In this document: in pieces, positions 17,885 to 29,089 of the stretch
Layout: every line of letters begins with the position of its first letter
Numbering within the stretch: the stretch's first letter is position 1
Source: Sedimentitalea arenosa
GTDB lineage: Bacteria; Pseudomonadota; Alphaproteobacteria; Rhodobacterales; Rhodobacteraceae
DNA: 64,000 nucleotides
Direction of reading: 5' to 3'
Assembly: GCF_016428585.1 (NCBI RefSeq)
Contig: NZ_JAELVR010000010.1
Span: 124,001-188,000 of the forward strand
Notes under the pieces: generated by a model
What the model saw: only the letters and a program-made list of their open reading frames with translations
The model's database searches: none
What the model was told of the DNA's origin: nothing
Program-made: the position numbers and the translations under genes

Positions 17885-18475
17885 ATGAAGATTACAACCC
17901 GAGGTGTGAGCGTTTTGGCCGCGTCGGCCATGATATCCACGACCGCCCTGCCTGTCTTGGCGCAAGCGCCCGGGCCCGGCGTGCTGTACACGGTCATCAT
18001 TCCGGCGGGGGAATTCGGCTCGTCCAACTATACCGCCGTCGTCACCGCGAATATCGCCGCCGCGCGCGCATTTTGCGCCAGCATCGACAACGACTCCTAC
18101 AAGGTGGATTGTCTCGCCGAGCGCCTCGGTCAGGTGTCCGACGAAATCCCGTCGGACAGCGACTATGCCGAGGTGAAGCAAATCCTGTCGGATACATCCG
18201 ACCAGCTCGCCGAACTGGCCCGCACAAATCGCGATACTGCCCAGCCGCGCGGCCGTGCGACGAGCACAGGGGAAACGCCTGTGACCACCACACGCCCGCT
18301 GACTCCGGTCACGCCGTCTGCCTTGCCCGAGGTCAACGCCCAGGCCGAAGCAATTCTCGACAGCACGCAGACCCTGTTGTTGCGCAGTGCCGAAAGCTCG
18401 GAGAGCAAGGCCCTGCAATACAGCCGCATCGCGGATGCCGTGGGATCGACCAAGGTTTTGCTGCGCTCGACCTGA
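17885..18475 (+). CDS. Secreted protein of unknown function
   Basis: A 196-residue predicted exported protein. The start at 17885 follows an ideal AAGGAG ribosome site and opens a signal peptide (MKITTRGVSVLAASAMIS, cleavage near VLAQA). The mature part has a helical segment with two cysteines (ARAFCASIDNDSYKVDCLAER), an acidic stretch, a Thr/Pro linker (TPVTTTRPLTPVTP) and a C-terminal Ser/Ala-rich helix. No family is recognised. It may be co-regulated with the divergent small secreted gene through the shared CtrA-like site. Confidence 0.65.
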   Translation: MKITTRGVSVLAASAMISTTALPVLAQAPGPGVLYTVIIPAGEFGSSNYTAVVTANIAAARAFCASIDNDSYKVDCLAERLGQVSDEIPSDSDYAEVKQILSDTSDQLAELARTNRDTAQPRGRATSTGETPVTTTRPLTPVTPSALPEVNAQAEAILDSTQTLLLRSAESSESKALQYSRIADAVGSTKVLLRST

Positions 18476-18541
18476 CCGGCGCAATGACTCCGTCAGGCGC
18501 GCCAGATTCAGCGCGCCTGACCGGTCCGTGAGTGATATGTC

Positions 18542-18922
18542 TTACTTCAGCCGGAAATCAGCGTAGTCACCGGTGCCTCGGTCTGACGTAAACCGGATCC
18601 GACCGTCATTCACGGTGACCTCCTGGCAATTGTACCCGAGGTCGCTGCCGCCCCAGTACAGGTCTCGGCAGAAGTACCCGTCGCGCCAGCTCCAGTTGCC
18701 AGTGACTTCCCAGGTCACACCGATGCCACTGATCTTTCCGGCGGGCGAAACCTCCAGTCGAACCAAGGGGCGCGTCAGTGTCTTGCCTGACACGATCTCC
18801 TTGAATTCACGTTCGTTGGAAACTTTCGCGAATTCGGCGCTGGCACTGGTCGCGGTCAGCGCAGCAAGAAACGCACCGACGAGCGCGGTAATCATCGCGG
18901 TAGCGAGCGTTTTGAGCGTCAT
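18542..18922 (-). CDS. Small secreted protein next to dapB, conserved in Rhodobacterales, unknown function
   Basis: A 126-residue exported protein. The start at 18922 gives a signal peptide (LKTLATAMITALVGAFLAAL, cleavage after SASA). The mature part is a compact beta-rich domain with GKTLTRPLVRLEVSPAGKIS, a Trp-rich WEVTGNWSWRDGYFCRDLYW and a second cysteine in GYNCQEV, a likely disulphide pair. From memory, proteins of this kind are often labelled dihydrodipicolinate reductase in databases, probably through adjacency to dapB. Nothing in the sequence supports that enzyme activity: no Rossmann fold and far too short. It is 119 bases from the dapB stop, same strand. Confidence 0.72.
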   Translation of the reverse strand: MTLKTLATAMITALVGAFLAALTATSASAEFAKVSNEREFKEIVSGKTLTRPLVRLEVSPAGKISGIGVTWEVTGNWSWRDGYFCRDLYWGGSDLGYNCQEVTVNDGRIRFTSDRGTGDYADFRLK

Positions 18923-19041
18923 CGTTCCAATCCCGTTTGATACTTGCACATGCGATACGCAGAGCAGTCGGGATCGGATCAGTCTCTTTCGGGGACGCCT
19001 CTTGTGTTTGGGCGTACTTCCGCTGACGCACGCGGGCCGCG

Positions 19042-19851
19042 CTAGAGGCCGAGCACGTCGATCATGTCGTATTGGCCCGGTGCCTTGTCCTGCCCCCAAA
19101 GGGCCGCTGTGAGCGCGCCGCGCGCGAACACTCCGCGATCGGTGGCCACATGGCGCAGCACGATACGCTCGCCCCGAGCAGCGAACAGCACGTCATGCTC
19201 GCCGACGATATCGCCGCCACGGATCGCCGAGAACCCGATATGGCCTTCCTTCCGCGCTCCGGTGATCCCGTCCCGACCACGATCCGCCACATCGGCCAGG
19301 TTGACGCCGCGACCCTCCGCTGCGGCTTCGCCCAGCATCAGGGCGGTACCCGAGGGGGCATCGACCTTGTGGCGGTGATGGGCTTCGATGATCTCGATAT
19401 CGAATTCCCGATCCAGTGCCGCCGCCACCTTCCTGGTGAGCTGCGTCAACAGGTTGACGCCCAGGCTCATGTTGCCGGCACGAACGATGACGGCGTGGCG
19501 CGCCGCCGGGGCCAGCGCCTCGATCTGCGTTTCGCTCATGCCCGTCGTGCCGATCACGTGAACTAGTCTGGCCTGTGCCGCAAGGGTGGCGAACTCCAGC
19601 GTCGCCTCGGGCGCGGTGAAGTCGATCACGGCCTGCGCGCGGGCGAAAGCTTCGAGCGGATCGTCCGTCGCGGTCACGTCGAGCGCGGCGCCGCCCATGG
19701 CCAGCCCGACATCCTGGCCGATCCAGTCGTGGCCCGGCCGTTCGACGCAACCAACCAGCTGCGCCCGGTCGCTTTCGACGATCGTTCGGATCAGCATCCG
19801 GCCCATCCGCCCCGAAGCCCCTGTCACCACGATACCCGGCAAGTGTGTCAT
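19042..19851 (-). CDS. dapB: 4-hydroxy-tetrahydrodipicolinate reductase
   Basis: NAD(P)H-dependent reductase of the diaminopimelate/lysine pathway. The Rossmann motif [17 protein letters not shown] is at the N-terminus; the catalytic section [20 protein letters not shown] carries the His pair and the Lys that binds substrate. The start at 19851 (MTHLPGI, 269 residues) is preceded by GGGAGAAGAG and matches the usual length; an ATG at 19908 would add 19 unlikely residues. It is divergent from rbfA, with 85 bases between them. Confidence 0.96.
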   Translation of the reverse strand: MTHLPGIVVTGASGRMGRMLIRTIVESDRAQLVGCVERPGHDWIGQDVGLAMGGAALDVTATDDPLEAFARAQAVIDFTAPEATLEFATLAAQARLVHVIGTTGMSETQIEALAPAARHAVIVRAGNMSLGVNLLTQLTRKVAAALDREFDIEIIEAHHRHKVDAPSGTALMLGEAAAEGRGVNLADVADRGRDGITGARKEGHIGFSAIRGGDIVGEHDVLFAARGERIVLRHVATDRGVFARGALTAALWGQDKAPGQYDMIDVLGL

Positions 19852-19936
19852 GTCGCTCTTCTCCCTCGCGTCCGGCTTGTCGTTACCCGTTTGCGTCCCG
19901 CTTGGCAAAGCCTGCCATTCGGCTTAGATCAGGGCC

Positions 19937-20332
19937 ATGGGCAAGAACAAATTTCACGACGGTCCCGGTCCCTCGCAACGCCAACTCAGGGTGGGCGAAT
20001 TGATTCGCCGATCGCTCTCCGAGGTCCTGGCACGCGGCGACGTGCATGACCCGGACCTCAACCGGCTGTCGATCACCGTCGGCGAAGTCCGCACTTCGCC
20101 GGATTTGCGGATTGCGACCGCCTATGTGCTGCCGCTGGGTGGCGAGGGCAAGGACGAGGTCCTGAAGCTGCTGGCCCGCAACAAGAGCGAATTGCGGCGC
20201 ATCATTTCACGCAAGCTGGCGCTGAAGTTCGCGCCGGACCTGCGGTTTCAGCTCGACGAGACGTTTGATCGAATGGACGACACCCGCAGGATGCTGAACC
20301 AGGACGCGGTGCGTCGCGATCTGGACGAATGA
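19937..20332 (+). CDS. rbfA: 30S ribosome-binding factor A
   Basis: A 131-residue KH-domain protein that helps mature the 30S subunit and 16S 5' end. Recognised by [20 protein letters not shown] and the RISPDLR-like strand ([20 protein letters not shown]), ending [18 protein letters not shown]. Its last bases overlap the next gene by four (ATGA). With truB further on it forms the ribosome and tRNA maturation block often seen near rpsO and pnp. Confidence 0.95.
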   Translation: MGKNKFHDGPGPSQRQLRVGELIRRSLSEVLARGDVHDPDLNRLSITVGEVRTSPDLRIATAYVLPLGGEGKDEVLKLLARNKSELRRIISRKLALKFAPDLRFQLDETFDRMDDTRRMLNQDAVRRDLDE

Positions 20333-21066
20333 TCCGAGCCGCGTTTTTGGCGCTGTTCGGCCTGGCCGCCTCAGGCGCCGCTGCCGTGGAGTGTCGTGAG
20401 CAGTCCCATGCCGGCAACAGCTATGCGGTGTGCGAAGTCGACATGGGTCAGGATGATCTGCGCATGTTCCTCTATGACGACAGCGGCACTCCGTTTGGTC
20501 AGTTCAGCGCCGTGGATCAGGCGCTTGCCCCGCATGGTCAGACGCTCGGGTTCGCGATGAACGCTGGAATGTACCATGAGGACCGCGCCCCGGTGGGGCA
20601 CTACGTCGAAGACGGCGAAGTCATCATGCGCGTCGTTCCGGGGGCGGGTCCGGGCAATTTCGGTCTGGTTCCGAACGGCGTCTTCTGTGTACGCGAGGAT
20701 TGGGCGGAAGTCATCGAAACCGAAACGTTCTTGGAAATGCGGCCGATTTGCAGCTATGCGAGCCAATCCGGCCCCATGCTGGTGATCGACGGTGCACTGC
20801 ACCCGCGCTTTCTGCCTGACAGCACGTCACGCTATGTCCGAAACGGGGTCGGAACGACCGCCGACGGCTCTCGCGCCGTGTTCGTGATCTCCGACAACAG
20901 GGTCACGTTCCACGAGTTCGGCAGTTTCTTCAAGGACGCGCTGGGATTGCCCAACGCGCTCTATTTCGACGGCAACATCTCACGACTCTATGCACCAGGA
21001 ATTGGCCGCGACGATCCGGGATTTTCGCTGGGGCCGATCGTCGGCGTCGTTGTCCGGCGCGAATGA
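20329..21066 (+). CDS. Phosphodiester glycosidase-like protein (NAGPA/DUF2233 domain), exported
   Basis: A 245-residue protein with a signal peptide ([19 protein letters not shown]). The rest is a phosphodiester glycosidase (NAGPA, formerly DUF2233) domain: [14 protein letters not shown] near residue 70, VNNG-type turns, and the C-terminal [14 protein letters not shown] followed by [10 protein letters not shown]. Family members hydrolyse phosphodiester-linked sugars or act on the cell envelope; the substrate here is unknown. It is translationally coupled to rbfA through a four-base overlap. The signal peptide places it in the periplasm. Confidence 0.83.
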   Translation: MIRAAFLALFGLAASGAAAVECREQSHAGNSYAVCEVDMGQDDLRMFLYDDSGTPFGQFSAVDQALAPHGQTLGFAMNAGMYHEDRAPVGHYVEDGEVIMRVVPGAGPGNFGLVPNGVFCVREDWAEVIETETFLEMRPICSYASQSGPMLVIDGALHPRFLPDSTSRYVRNGVGTTADGSRAVFVISDNRVTFHEFGSFFKDALGLPNALYFDGNISRLYAPGIGRDDPGFSLGPIVGVVVRRE

Positions 21067-21134
21067 CGCGATAAATTGACAGCCCCACCGCGCTCGGCTA
21101 ACTCGCCGGCTTCACAGACAGGCGAAGAGGCAAC

Positions 21135-22046
21135 ATGGGACGCAAACGCAAGGGCCGTGACATTTCGGGCTGGCTGGTCGTGGACAAGCCGGCCGGACCG
21201 ACGTCGACCGCTGTGGTCAACAAGGTCCGCTGGGCGATGAATGCGCAGAAGGCGGGTCATGCCGGCACGCTCGACCCCGAGGCGACGGGCGTTCTCGCGA
21301 TCGCGCTTGGCGAAGCGACCAAGACCGTTCCCTATGTCACCGATGCGCTGAAGGCCTATGCCTTTACCGTCCGGCTGGGCCAGGCGACCAACACAGACGA
21401 TGCCGAGGGCGAAGTGATCTCCGAAAGCGACACGCGCCCCACGGACGAAGAGATCAAGGCCGCGCTCGGCCAGTTCGTCGGCGATATCGAGCAGGTTCCT
21501 CCGCAATTCTCGGCCGTCAAGATCGATGGGCAGCGCGCCTACAAGATGGCGCGCGACGGAGAGTCACTCGAGCTGGCGGCGCGTCCGCTCTGGGTCGAGG
21601 AGTTGGTGATGACGGACCGCCCGGATGCAGATCACGTCACGCTCGAGATGACCTGCGGCAAGGGCGGTTATGTGCGCAGCATCGCCCGCGACCTGGGCCG
21701 GGCGCTCGGATGTTTCGGCCATGTCGTATCGCTGCGGCGGGTCTGGTCCGGGCCGTTCGAAGCCGTCGATGGTCTCAGCATGGAGCAGATCGAGGAAATG
21801 GCCGGCAGCGAGGCGCTCGACGCGCATCTTCTTCCGCTGGAAACCGGGCTGGCCGATCTGCCCGAACTACGCTGCACCCCCGAGGGTGAAACCCGCCTTC
21901 GCAACGGAAACCCCGGCATGGTTCTGGCCTCCGACGTCGAATACGGCGACGAGTGCTGGGCCTCGTCCGGAGGCAAGGCGGTGGCCGTGGGAATCTACAA
22001 GTCGGGCGAGCTGCACCCCAGCAGGGTGTTCAACCAAAGGGGTTAG
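21135..22046 (+). CDS. truB: tRNA pseudouridine(55) synthase
   Basis: Makes pseudouridine 55 in the T-loop of tRNAs. The catalytic Asp is in [14 protein letters not shown], near residue 47; the [14 protein letters not shown] segment at the start and [15 protein letters not shown] with the conserved Arg are also family motifs. The 303-residue length fits TruB of alphaproteobacteria. The start follows GAAGAGGCAAC. It is 68 bases downstream of the glycosidase-like gene, on the same strand. Confidence 0.96.
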   Translation: MGRKRKGRDISGWLVVDKPAGPTSTAVVNKVRWAMNAQKAGHAGTLDPEATGVLAIALGEATKTVPYVTDALKAYAFTVRLGQATNTDDAEGEVISESDTRPTDEEIKAALGQFVGDIEQVPPQFSAVKIDGQRAYKMARDGESLELAARPLWVEELVMTDRPDADHVTLEMTCGKGGYVRSIARDLGRALGCFGHVVSLRRVWSGPFEAVDGLSMEQIEEMAGSEALDAHLLPLETGLADLPELRCTPEGETRLRNGNPGMVLASDVEYGDECWASSGGKAVAVGIYKSGELHPSRVFNQRG

Positions 22047-22098
22047 GACACCTGTTCCGATGCGATGGGGCATGGTAACCAAAACCTGACGGGGGACC

Positions 22099-22854
22099 AT
22101 GATGGACGACGACGCGTTCTATCACTATCTCAAGCTGGTGCTGGATTACCTGCCGATCTGGTCGGTGATCCTGATCGCATTGCTGATCTGGCTGATCCGC
22201 AACCCCGACCGTCTCAGGTCCCTGCCCAACTACGTGTCCAGCGCGAAAATCGGCGATGTCGAGATCCAGCTGCGCGAGATCGAACAAAAGTTGGAAGAAA
22301 CCGAAAGCCACGTGCAGGAGCTCGAGACTGAGAACGCCCGGCTGAACACGCTCTACGGCGCCTTCGACGTGCATGCTCCGGTGCGCGAGCTCGAACCGGT
22401 GCGCCAGCACCTGAAGGCGGTGGCCGGCAATCTCGACGATCTGTCCCCGGTCCTGCAGGCGTTGGAGCCGGGCGCCGACCCAGAGGAGGTCTATGCAGCT
22501 GCCGAAATCCTGCGCACGCGGCGCGATTTCTCGTCCTTCGACGCGCTGGTGACGGCGGTTGACCGGATTGCCGCCGACCCCAAGTTGGAGGGCTTGCGGT
22601 ATCACACCGTCTGGACGCTGGCCTCCGCGGTGCACTACACGCTGATCGCGGCGATCAAGCACACGGCGTTGCCGCAACTGAGCCGCGCACAGCTCGACCG
22701 GGCCGATGCGGCGATGCAAAAGTTGCGCGACAACCCGCACGTGCAGCTCGACCGCCCCGATGCGCCCGATCAGGGCATTCGTGGACCAGCGCGCTATGCG
22801 CAGGACTGGATCGCCAAGGGCCGCGCCAAGCTGGTCAAGGCCGAGGGCGGCTGA
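22099..22854 (+). CDS. Membrane-anchored coiled-coil protein of unknown function
   Basis: A 251-residue protein with one membrane segment near the N-terminus (YLPIWSVILIALLIWLI, about 18-34). A charged coiled coil follows (VEIQLREIEQKLEETESHVQ, about 53-85), then a helical C-terminal domain without recognised motifs (HTVWTLASAVHYTLIAAIKH). The N-terminus is probably outside and the bulk in the cytoplasm. The start ATG follows GGGGGACC. It sits between truB and a DUF1643 gene. No family recognised. Confidence 0.75.
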   Translation: MMDDDAFYHYLKLVLDYLPIWSVILIALLIWLIRNPDRLRSLPNYVSSAKIGDVEIQLREIEQKLEETESHVQELETENARLNTLYGAFDVHAPVRELEPVRQHLKAVAGNLDDLSPVLQALEPGADPEEVYAAAEILRTRRDFSSFDALVTAVDRIAADPKLEGLRYHTVWTLASAVHYTLIAAIKHTALPQLSRAQLDRADAAMQKLRDNPHVQLDRPDAPDQGIRGPARYAQDWIAKGRAKLVKAEGG

Positions 22855-22897
22855 CCGGGTCTTGTGCCCAATAGCCGATTTCGGCATTTTCCGCCCG

Positions 22898-23419
22898 ATG
22901 ATTACCCGGACACACACAAAGGGCGATGCGCCCTCGACTGCGATCTACTCGGATTGCGAACGGTATCGTTACAGTCTCACGCGCACCTGGGATCCGACGG
23001 AGGCAAAGGCGCTGTTCGTGATGCTGAACCCGTCGACCGCGACCGAGGTGCAGAACGACCCGACGGTCGAACGCTGCGAGCGGCGCGCCCGAGCGTTGGG
23101 ATTTGGCGCCTTCCAGGTGGTCAACATCTTCGCCTGGCGCGACACCGACCCACGCGCCATGCGCGCAGCCACCGATCCGATCGGGCCGGAGAACGACGAC
23201 GCGATCCTCGCCGGGGCCGACTGGGCGGACCGCGTCATCGCCGCCTGGGGCACGCACGGTGCACACCTGTCGCGCGGCCGGTCGGTCGAGAAACTGCTGC
23301 GCGGAGCTGGACACGCCCTGTTCCACCTCGGTCTGAGCAAGGATGGCCACCCCAAGCACCCGCTCTACATCGCCTACGCGCGCCAACCCGAGCCTTGGCC
23401 CGAGGTAACAACGGCTTAA
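22898..23419 (+). CDS. DUF1643 domain-containing protein
   Basis: A 173-residue cytoplasmic protein of the DUF1643 family. Typical features are the start of the domain [14 protein letters not shown], the [18 protein letters not shown] block and [15 protein letters not shown]. The C-terminal half has AWGTHG and [15 protein letters not shown]. The function of the family is unknown; members occur both in mobile regions and as stable chromosomal genes, and here the context is stable. The start at 22898 is 43 bases after the previous gene. Confidence 0.85.
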   Translation: MITRTHTKGDAPSTAIYSDCERYRYSLTRTWDPTEAKALFVMLNPSTATEVQNDPTVERCERRARALGFGAFQVVNIFAWRDTDPRAMRAATDPIGPENDDAILAGADWADRVIAAWGTHGAHLSRGRSVEKLLRGAGHALFHLGLSKDGHPKHPLYIAYARQPEPWPEVTTA

Positions 23420-23504
23420 CCGCGTTTCCACTTCGGCTTTGACCAACCGCCCGATTTCATGCGCTAATTCAGGGCCTTTTGTTGTTCTTGTGCGGAGCGA
23501 TTCC

Positions 23505-24497
23505 ATGTTTCTGTTTGCCGGACTTCTGGGTCTGCTCGCGGTCGGCGGGCTCGCCATAGCGGGTGATTTCGGCGGCAGCGCCGAGGATGAGGACGACGTC
23601 GTCGAACTGCCCGAGGACGCGCTGCCCGACGCGGGTCAGGCGCCCACAATTCTGCTGGATTTTTCGGACGCGGATGACAACACGATCATCTCCGGAAGCG
23701 AGGCAGACGACCACCTGATCGGTGGCGCAGGCGATGACCAGCTGAACGGCTACGACGCCGATGACTGGCTGGATGGCGGAGACGGAAACGACGTGCTGAA
23801 GGGCGATGCCGGAGACGACACGCTGAACGGCGGCACCGGCGACGACATCCTGCATGGCGAGGACGGCGCTGATATGCTGACCGGCGACCTGGGCGAGGAC
23901 ATGCTGTTCGGCCACGGCGGCGACGACACCTTGCGGGGCGGGGCCGGCGATGACGAGCTGTTCGGCGGCGATGGCGCGGATGACCTGCACGGAGAGGACG
24001 GCGACGACGCGCTCCATGGCGGGTTGGGTGACGACCGGTTGGATGGCGGTGCGGGCGCGGATACGCTCTTTGGCGGTGCGGGTGACGACGTGCTGACGGG
24101 AGTCGATGGATCGGACGACGCCGAACCGGGTGCGGACCGGGATTTCCTCAACGGCGGTCAGGGCGATGACATGCTTCTCGCGGGCGACAGCGACGTGGTA
24201 ACCGGGGGCGACGGAGCCGATACCATCGTTCTGAGCGACTGGATTGCCGAGGGACAGGCGGCTGAAATCATGGATTTCGACCGGTCCGAGGATGCGCTCG
24301 TCATCCTGCACGATCTCGTCGGCGACCCAGATCCGGAGGTCGAGATCGTGGATGACCCCGACACACCGGGCCTGAGCCATGTGCTGGTCAACGGTCAGGA
24401 AATCGCGTTGGTGCGTGGCGCGGGCGGGTTGGTGGCGGATGATGTCATCCTGGTCGATCGCGCCAGTGGGGCGGAGTTCGGCCTGTTTGCCGCTTAA
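23505..24497 (+). CDS. RTX-type calcium-binding repeat protein with N-terminal membrane segment
   Basis: A 330-residue very acidic protein. Residues 1-20 are a hydrophobic segment ([20 protein letters not shown]), a likely anchor or uncleaved signal; about 62-207 are continuous nonapeptide repeats of the GGxGDDxLx type that form a calcium-binding beta roll. The C-terminal ~100 residues carry the sequence ADTIVLSDW and a strand-rich domain seen after such repeats in Rhodobacteraceae. Most RTX proteins leave through type I secretion with a C-terminal signal; here the N-terminal hydrophobic segment is unusual. No type I secretion genes are nearby. Confidence 0.85.
   Translation: MFLFAGLLGLLAVGGLAIAGDFGGSAEDEDDVVELPEDALPDAGQAPTILLDFSDADDNTIISGSEADDHLIGGAGDDQLNGYDADDWLDGGDGNDVLKGDAGDDTLNGGTGDDILHGEDGADMLTGDLGEDMLFGHGGDDTLRGGAGDDELFGGDGADDLHGEDGDDALHGGLGDDRLDGGAGADTLFGGAGDDVLTGVDGSDDAEPGADRDFLNGGQGDDMLLAGDSDVVTGGDGADTIVLSDWIAEGQAAEIMDFDRSEDALVILHDLVGDPDPEVEIVDDPDTPGLSHVLVNGQEIALVRGAGGLVADDVILVDRASGAEFGLFAA
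23707..24102 (+). repeat. In-frame ~27-base tandem repeats encoding RTX nonapeptides
   Basis: The stretch encodes about fifteen imperfect nine-residue units (for example [27 protein letters not shown]). The DNA keeps a ggcgg...gacgac rhythm. It explains the long open frames seen on the opposite strand, which are not genes. Confidence 0.85.
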
Positions 24498-24679
24498 GGC
24501 GGTTCGGTCCAGTCCAAGGGCCCGAAACCCTTTGCCATTCTTCAGAAATGCGCCTATACGCGCCCATCCGAACCGACTCGCAGCCATATGCGGGGCGTCT
24601 AGGTTACACCTCCAAGGGCCTGTGCTGGACGACATCCCGGCCTGCGCCATCCACTTCAAACCTTTCAAAGGAGACCCCG

Positions 24680-24949
24680 ATGTCGATCACCGCAGAAGAA
24701 AAAGCACGCGTCATCAAGGAATTCGGCACCAAGGACGGCGACACCGGTTCGCCGGAAGTCCAGGTTGCGATCCTGTCCTCGCGCATCGCGACCCTGACCG
24801 AGCATTTCAAGACCCACAAGAAGGACAACCACGGCCGCCGTGGCCTTCTGAAGATGGTCGCGCAGCGCCGCAAGCTGCTGGACTATGTAAAGGGCAAGGA
24901 CGAGGCCCGCTACCAAGACCTGATCGGTCGTCTGGGACTGCGCCGCTGA
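24680..24949 (+). CDS. rpsO: 30S ribosomal protein S15
   Basis: An 89-residue primary 16S rRNA-binding protein. It begins [15 protein letters not shown] and carries the rRNA-binding region [20 protein letters not shown]. The start at 24680 follows AAAGGAG. As in many bacteria it sits close to pnp, although here a Crp/Fnr gene lies between, and rpsO has its own terminator at 25014-25037. Confidence 0.98.
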   Translation: MSITAEEKARVIKEFGTKDGDTGSPEVQVAILSSRIATLTEHFKTHKKDNHGRRGLLKMVAQRRKLLDYVKGKDEARYQDLIGRLGLRR

Positions 24950-25013
24950 ATCGCGGCAACCGGGCGCTTCGCGCGTTTCGAATACTCTACCGGAACGGTT
25001 CTGTCCGTTTCCT

Positions 25014-25037
25014 ACGCCCGCCACTCGGCGGGCGTTT
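25014..25037 (+). terminator. Terminator after rpsO
   Basis: Inverted repeat with 9-base arms (ACGCCCGCC / GGCGGGCGT), a 4-base loop and a short T run. It lies 65 bases after the rpsO stop codon. Confidence 0.75.
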
Positions 25038-25101
25038 CGCGTTTTCACGGCACCGCACCGGGGCGCCGATTCGATCCGCGCGCTGACGGATTTTTCTGAC
25101 T

Positions 25102-25115
25102 TTGATATGCATCAA
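25102..25115 (+). promoter_or_regulatory. FNR/Dnr-type box before the Crp/Fnr gene
   Basis: TTGATATGCATCAA is an exact match to the FNR consensus TTGAT-N4-ATCAA, flanked by T and A to give 6-base arms. It ends 62 bases before the start codon at 25178. That leaves room for a promoter with the box near -41. It suggests low-oxygen control by FnrL, or autoregulation. Confidence 0.75.
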
Positions 25116-25177
25116 ATATCGGTGAGACGATTCAATCTAGGGTGGCAGGGCGAACACACTCTGACCCGGACATTGAA

Positions 25178-25858
25178 ATGAATACCCAAACGGCCACCCG
25201 CTCGCCGAGCCTTCTCGATCATCTGCCGGACGAGGTGCGTGCCTGCGTTGTCTCGCGTGCCCGCATTCGGAAGTACTATCGCGGAGCGACGCTGTCGCTT
25301 CAGGGCGAACCCGCGCGCTCGGTCAAGATCGTGCAGAGCGGGTGGGTCAAGCTCTACCGGGTGCAGCCCGACGGCAACGAGGCGATCATGGCGACCCTGA
25401 GCGAGGGGCAGAGTTTTGACGAGATCGAGGCCCTGCGCGGCGGCGTCAGCCCTTCATCCGCAGAGGCGCTGAGCGATACCCTCGTGATGCAGATCGATCT
25501 GTCGGCCGTCTGCAGCTGCAAGAACGCCCATCACGAGATCACCGCGGCGGTGCTTTCGGTGGCAGATGCGCACATGGCGGCGATGCGCAAGGACATCGAG
25601 CAGATGAAATCGCGCACCGGGGCGCAGCGCCTGCTGCAATACCTGGCAGAACTGAGCGTCCACCAGGGCGACCGAACCGATCTTGAACTGCCCTATGACA
25701 AGGTTGTGCTGGCCGGGAAGCTGGGCATGCGCCCGGAGAGCCTGTCGCGCGCCTTCGGCCGGTTGAAATCGCTGGGCGTCAGCAGCCACAACCGGCAGAT
25801 TCGGATCGCCGATACGGCGCAGCTGCACGACAGCCTGAGCGATATGGTCGCCGTCTGA
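25178..25858 (+). CDS. Crp/Fnr family transcriptional regulator (Dnr/FNR-box recognising type)
   Basis: A 226-residue regulator with an N-terminal cyclic-nucleotide-binding-like beta barrel (YRGATLSLQGEPARSVKIV), a long dimerisation helix (about 125-150) and a C-terminal winged helix. The recognition helix contains ESLSRAF; an E-SR arrangement contacts TTGAT half-sites in FNR and Dnr. No N-terminal Fe-S cysteine cluster is present, so it is not FNR itself; a CSCKN pair lies in the central region. The start at 25178 (MNTQT) is chosen over 25142 for lack of a ribosome site at the latter. The FNR box upstream suggests a cascade in oxygen or nitric oxide control. Confidence 0.87.
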   Translation: MNTQTATRSPSLLDHLPDEVRACVVSRARIRKYYRGATLSLQGEPARSVKIVQSGWVKLYRVQPDGNEAIMATLSEGQSFDEIEALRGGVSPSSAEALSDTLVMQIDLSAVCSCKNAHHEITAAVLSVADAHMAAMRKDIEQMKSRTGAQRLLQYLAELSVHQGDRTDLELPYDKVVLAGKLGMRPESLSRAFGRLKSLGVSSHNRQIRIADTAQLHDSLSDMVAV

Positions 25859-25930
25859 CCCGGCGACCGCCGACCCTTTCAATCCAGACCGAACTCGTGT
25901 ATGGCCCGCCCATCTGAGACGTGACGCCTT

Positions 25931-25979
25931 CGACCCCGGGCGCATGAACAGGATTGGGGTCGGCGGCAATGGGGCCGCC
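25931..25979 (+). promoter_or_regulatory. Structured 5' leader of pnp
   Basis: Two inverted repeats stand in the 173-base gap before pnp: CGACCCC (25931-25937) with GGGGTCG (25956-25962), and GGCGGC (25962-25967) with GCCGCC (25974-25979). Leader hairpins in pnp mRNAs are known RNase III/PNPase autoregulation targets in enterobacteria. The same role here is an inference. Confidence 0.45.
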
Positions 25980-26032
25980 ATGCAAACGCGGGACCCGCAG
26001 GGGCGGGAGTGCCCGCATACAGGAAACGATAG

Positions 26033-28165
<2,133 letters not shown>

Positions 28166-28194
28166 TCCGACACTTTTTCCGTTTCGTGTTAGAG

Positions 28195-28224
28195 AAAGCC
28201 CCGGCATGTTTGCCGGGGCTTTTT
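28195..28224 (+). terminator. Rho-independent terminator of pnp
   Basis: A perfect 11-base stem (AAAGCCCCGGC / GCCGGGGCTTT) around ATGTTT, followed by further Ts. It begins 30 bases after the pnp stop codon. Confidence 0.92.
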
Positions 28225-28255
28225 CATGTCGAATTATTCTGTTGGAAGGGACCCA

Positions 28256-29089
28256 ATGACCCAACGCGTTCTTGTGACAGGCGCAAGCGGCACCATCGGC
28301 TCCGGCGTGTTGAGAGTTTTGCGTCAGAACGGCATCACGGCCATCGCCGGGCTTCGGTCGGTCCCGATAGGAGAAGAGCATCAGAGCGCGCAGGTGGATT
28401 TCGAGAAAGGCATTGGCCCCTCGGGCCAATTTGACGCCCTGTTCCTGATGCGTCCGCCCCACTTGACCGATCCAGGACTGTTTACCAACTTTCTCGACCG
28501 ATTTTCGCGCGACACGCGCGTGGTGTTCCTGTCCGTGCAGGGCGCGGACAGCATGGGCTTTCTTCCCCACGCCAAGATCGAACGGGTGATCTCGGAAATG
28601 GAGTTCCAGCATGTATTTGTTCGACCCAGCTATTTCATGGACAACCTGACCACGGCTCTCTGGCCCGAGCTGCAACGCAACAAGCGCATCTATCTGCCTG
28701 CGGGCCGATTGAAACTGGATTGGGTCTCTGCCCGGGACGTGGCAGAGGTGTGCGCTAGCGCAATTGCCGGCAGCCATCCAGAACCCGTCCTGCAGGCCAC
28801 GGGCGGTCAGGTCATGGGCTTTGACGAAGTCTGCACGCGGATCAATGCGACGCTCGGCACATCGTTCAGGTATGCGCCTGCCAGCCTGGTCCGTTATCTG
28901 GCGTACAGCCGGTCCCAGGGCGCGACATGGTCCTATCTCATAGTGATGCTGCTCCTGCACTTTTTGCCGCGCCTGACCGGCCAGCCTCACCCGCATCCGA
29001 GCGATCTGCCAGCGGTGTTGAACCGCGATCCGGAAACGGTCGAAGCCTTCGCACTGCGACATGCGAAACTGTTCCGCTCCGTTCAATAG
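28256..29089 (+). CDS. NmrA-like NAD(P)-binding protein
   Basis: A 277-residue atypical short-chain dehydrogenase of the NmrA/HSCARG type. The nucleotide-binding motif is VLVTGASGTIGSGVLRVL at the start; RPSYFMDNL in the middle replaces the catalytic YxxxK, which is usual for NmrA-like proteins that sense or bind NAD(P) or reduce quinones and flavins. The C-terminal half keeps the family element SARDVAEV. The start at 28256 follows GGAAGGGA. It is separated from pnp by a terminator, so it has its own promoter. Substrate unknown. Confidence 0.8.
   Translation: MTQRVLVTGASGTIGSGVLRVLRQNGITAIAGLRSVPIGEEHQSAQVDFEKGIGPSGQFDALFLMRPPHLTDPGLFTNFLDRFSRDTRVVFLSVQGADSMGFLPHAKIERVISEMEFQHVFVRPSYFMDNLTTALWPELQRNKRIYLPAGRLKLDWVSARDVAEVCASAIAGSHPEPVLQATGGQVMGFDEVCTRINATLGTSFRYAPASLVRYLAYSRSQGATWSYLIVMLLLHFLPRLTGQPHPHPSDLPAVLNRDPETVEAFALRHAKLFRSVQ

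Noticed and set aside
23469-24668. A 399-codon minus-strand open frame
   Set aside because: It is produced by the periodic RTX repeats on the plus strand; its repeated Val/Gln/Ala pattern mirrors the nonapeptides.
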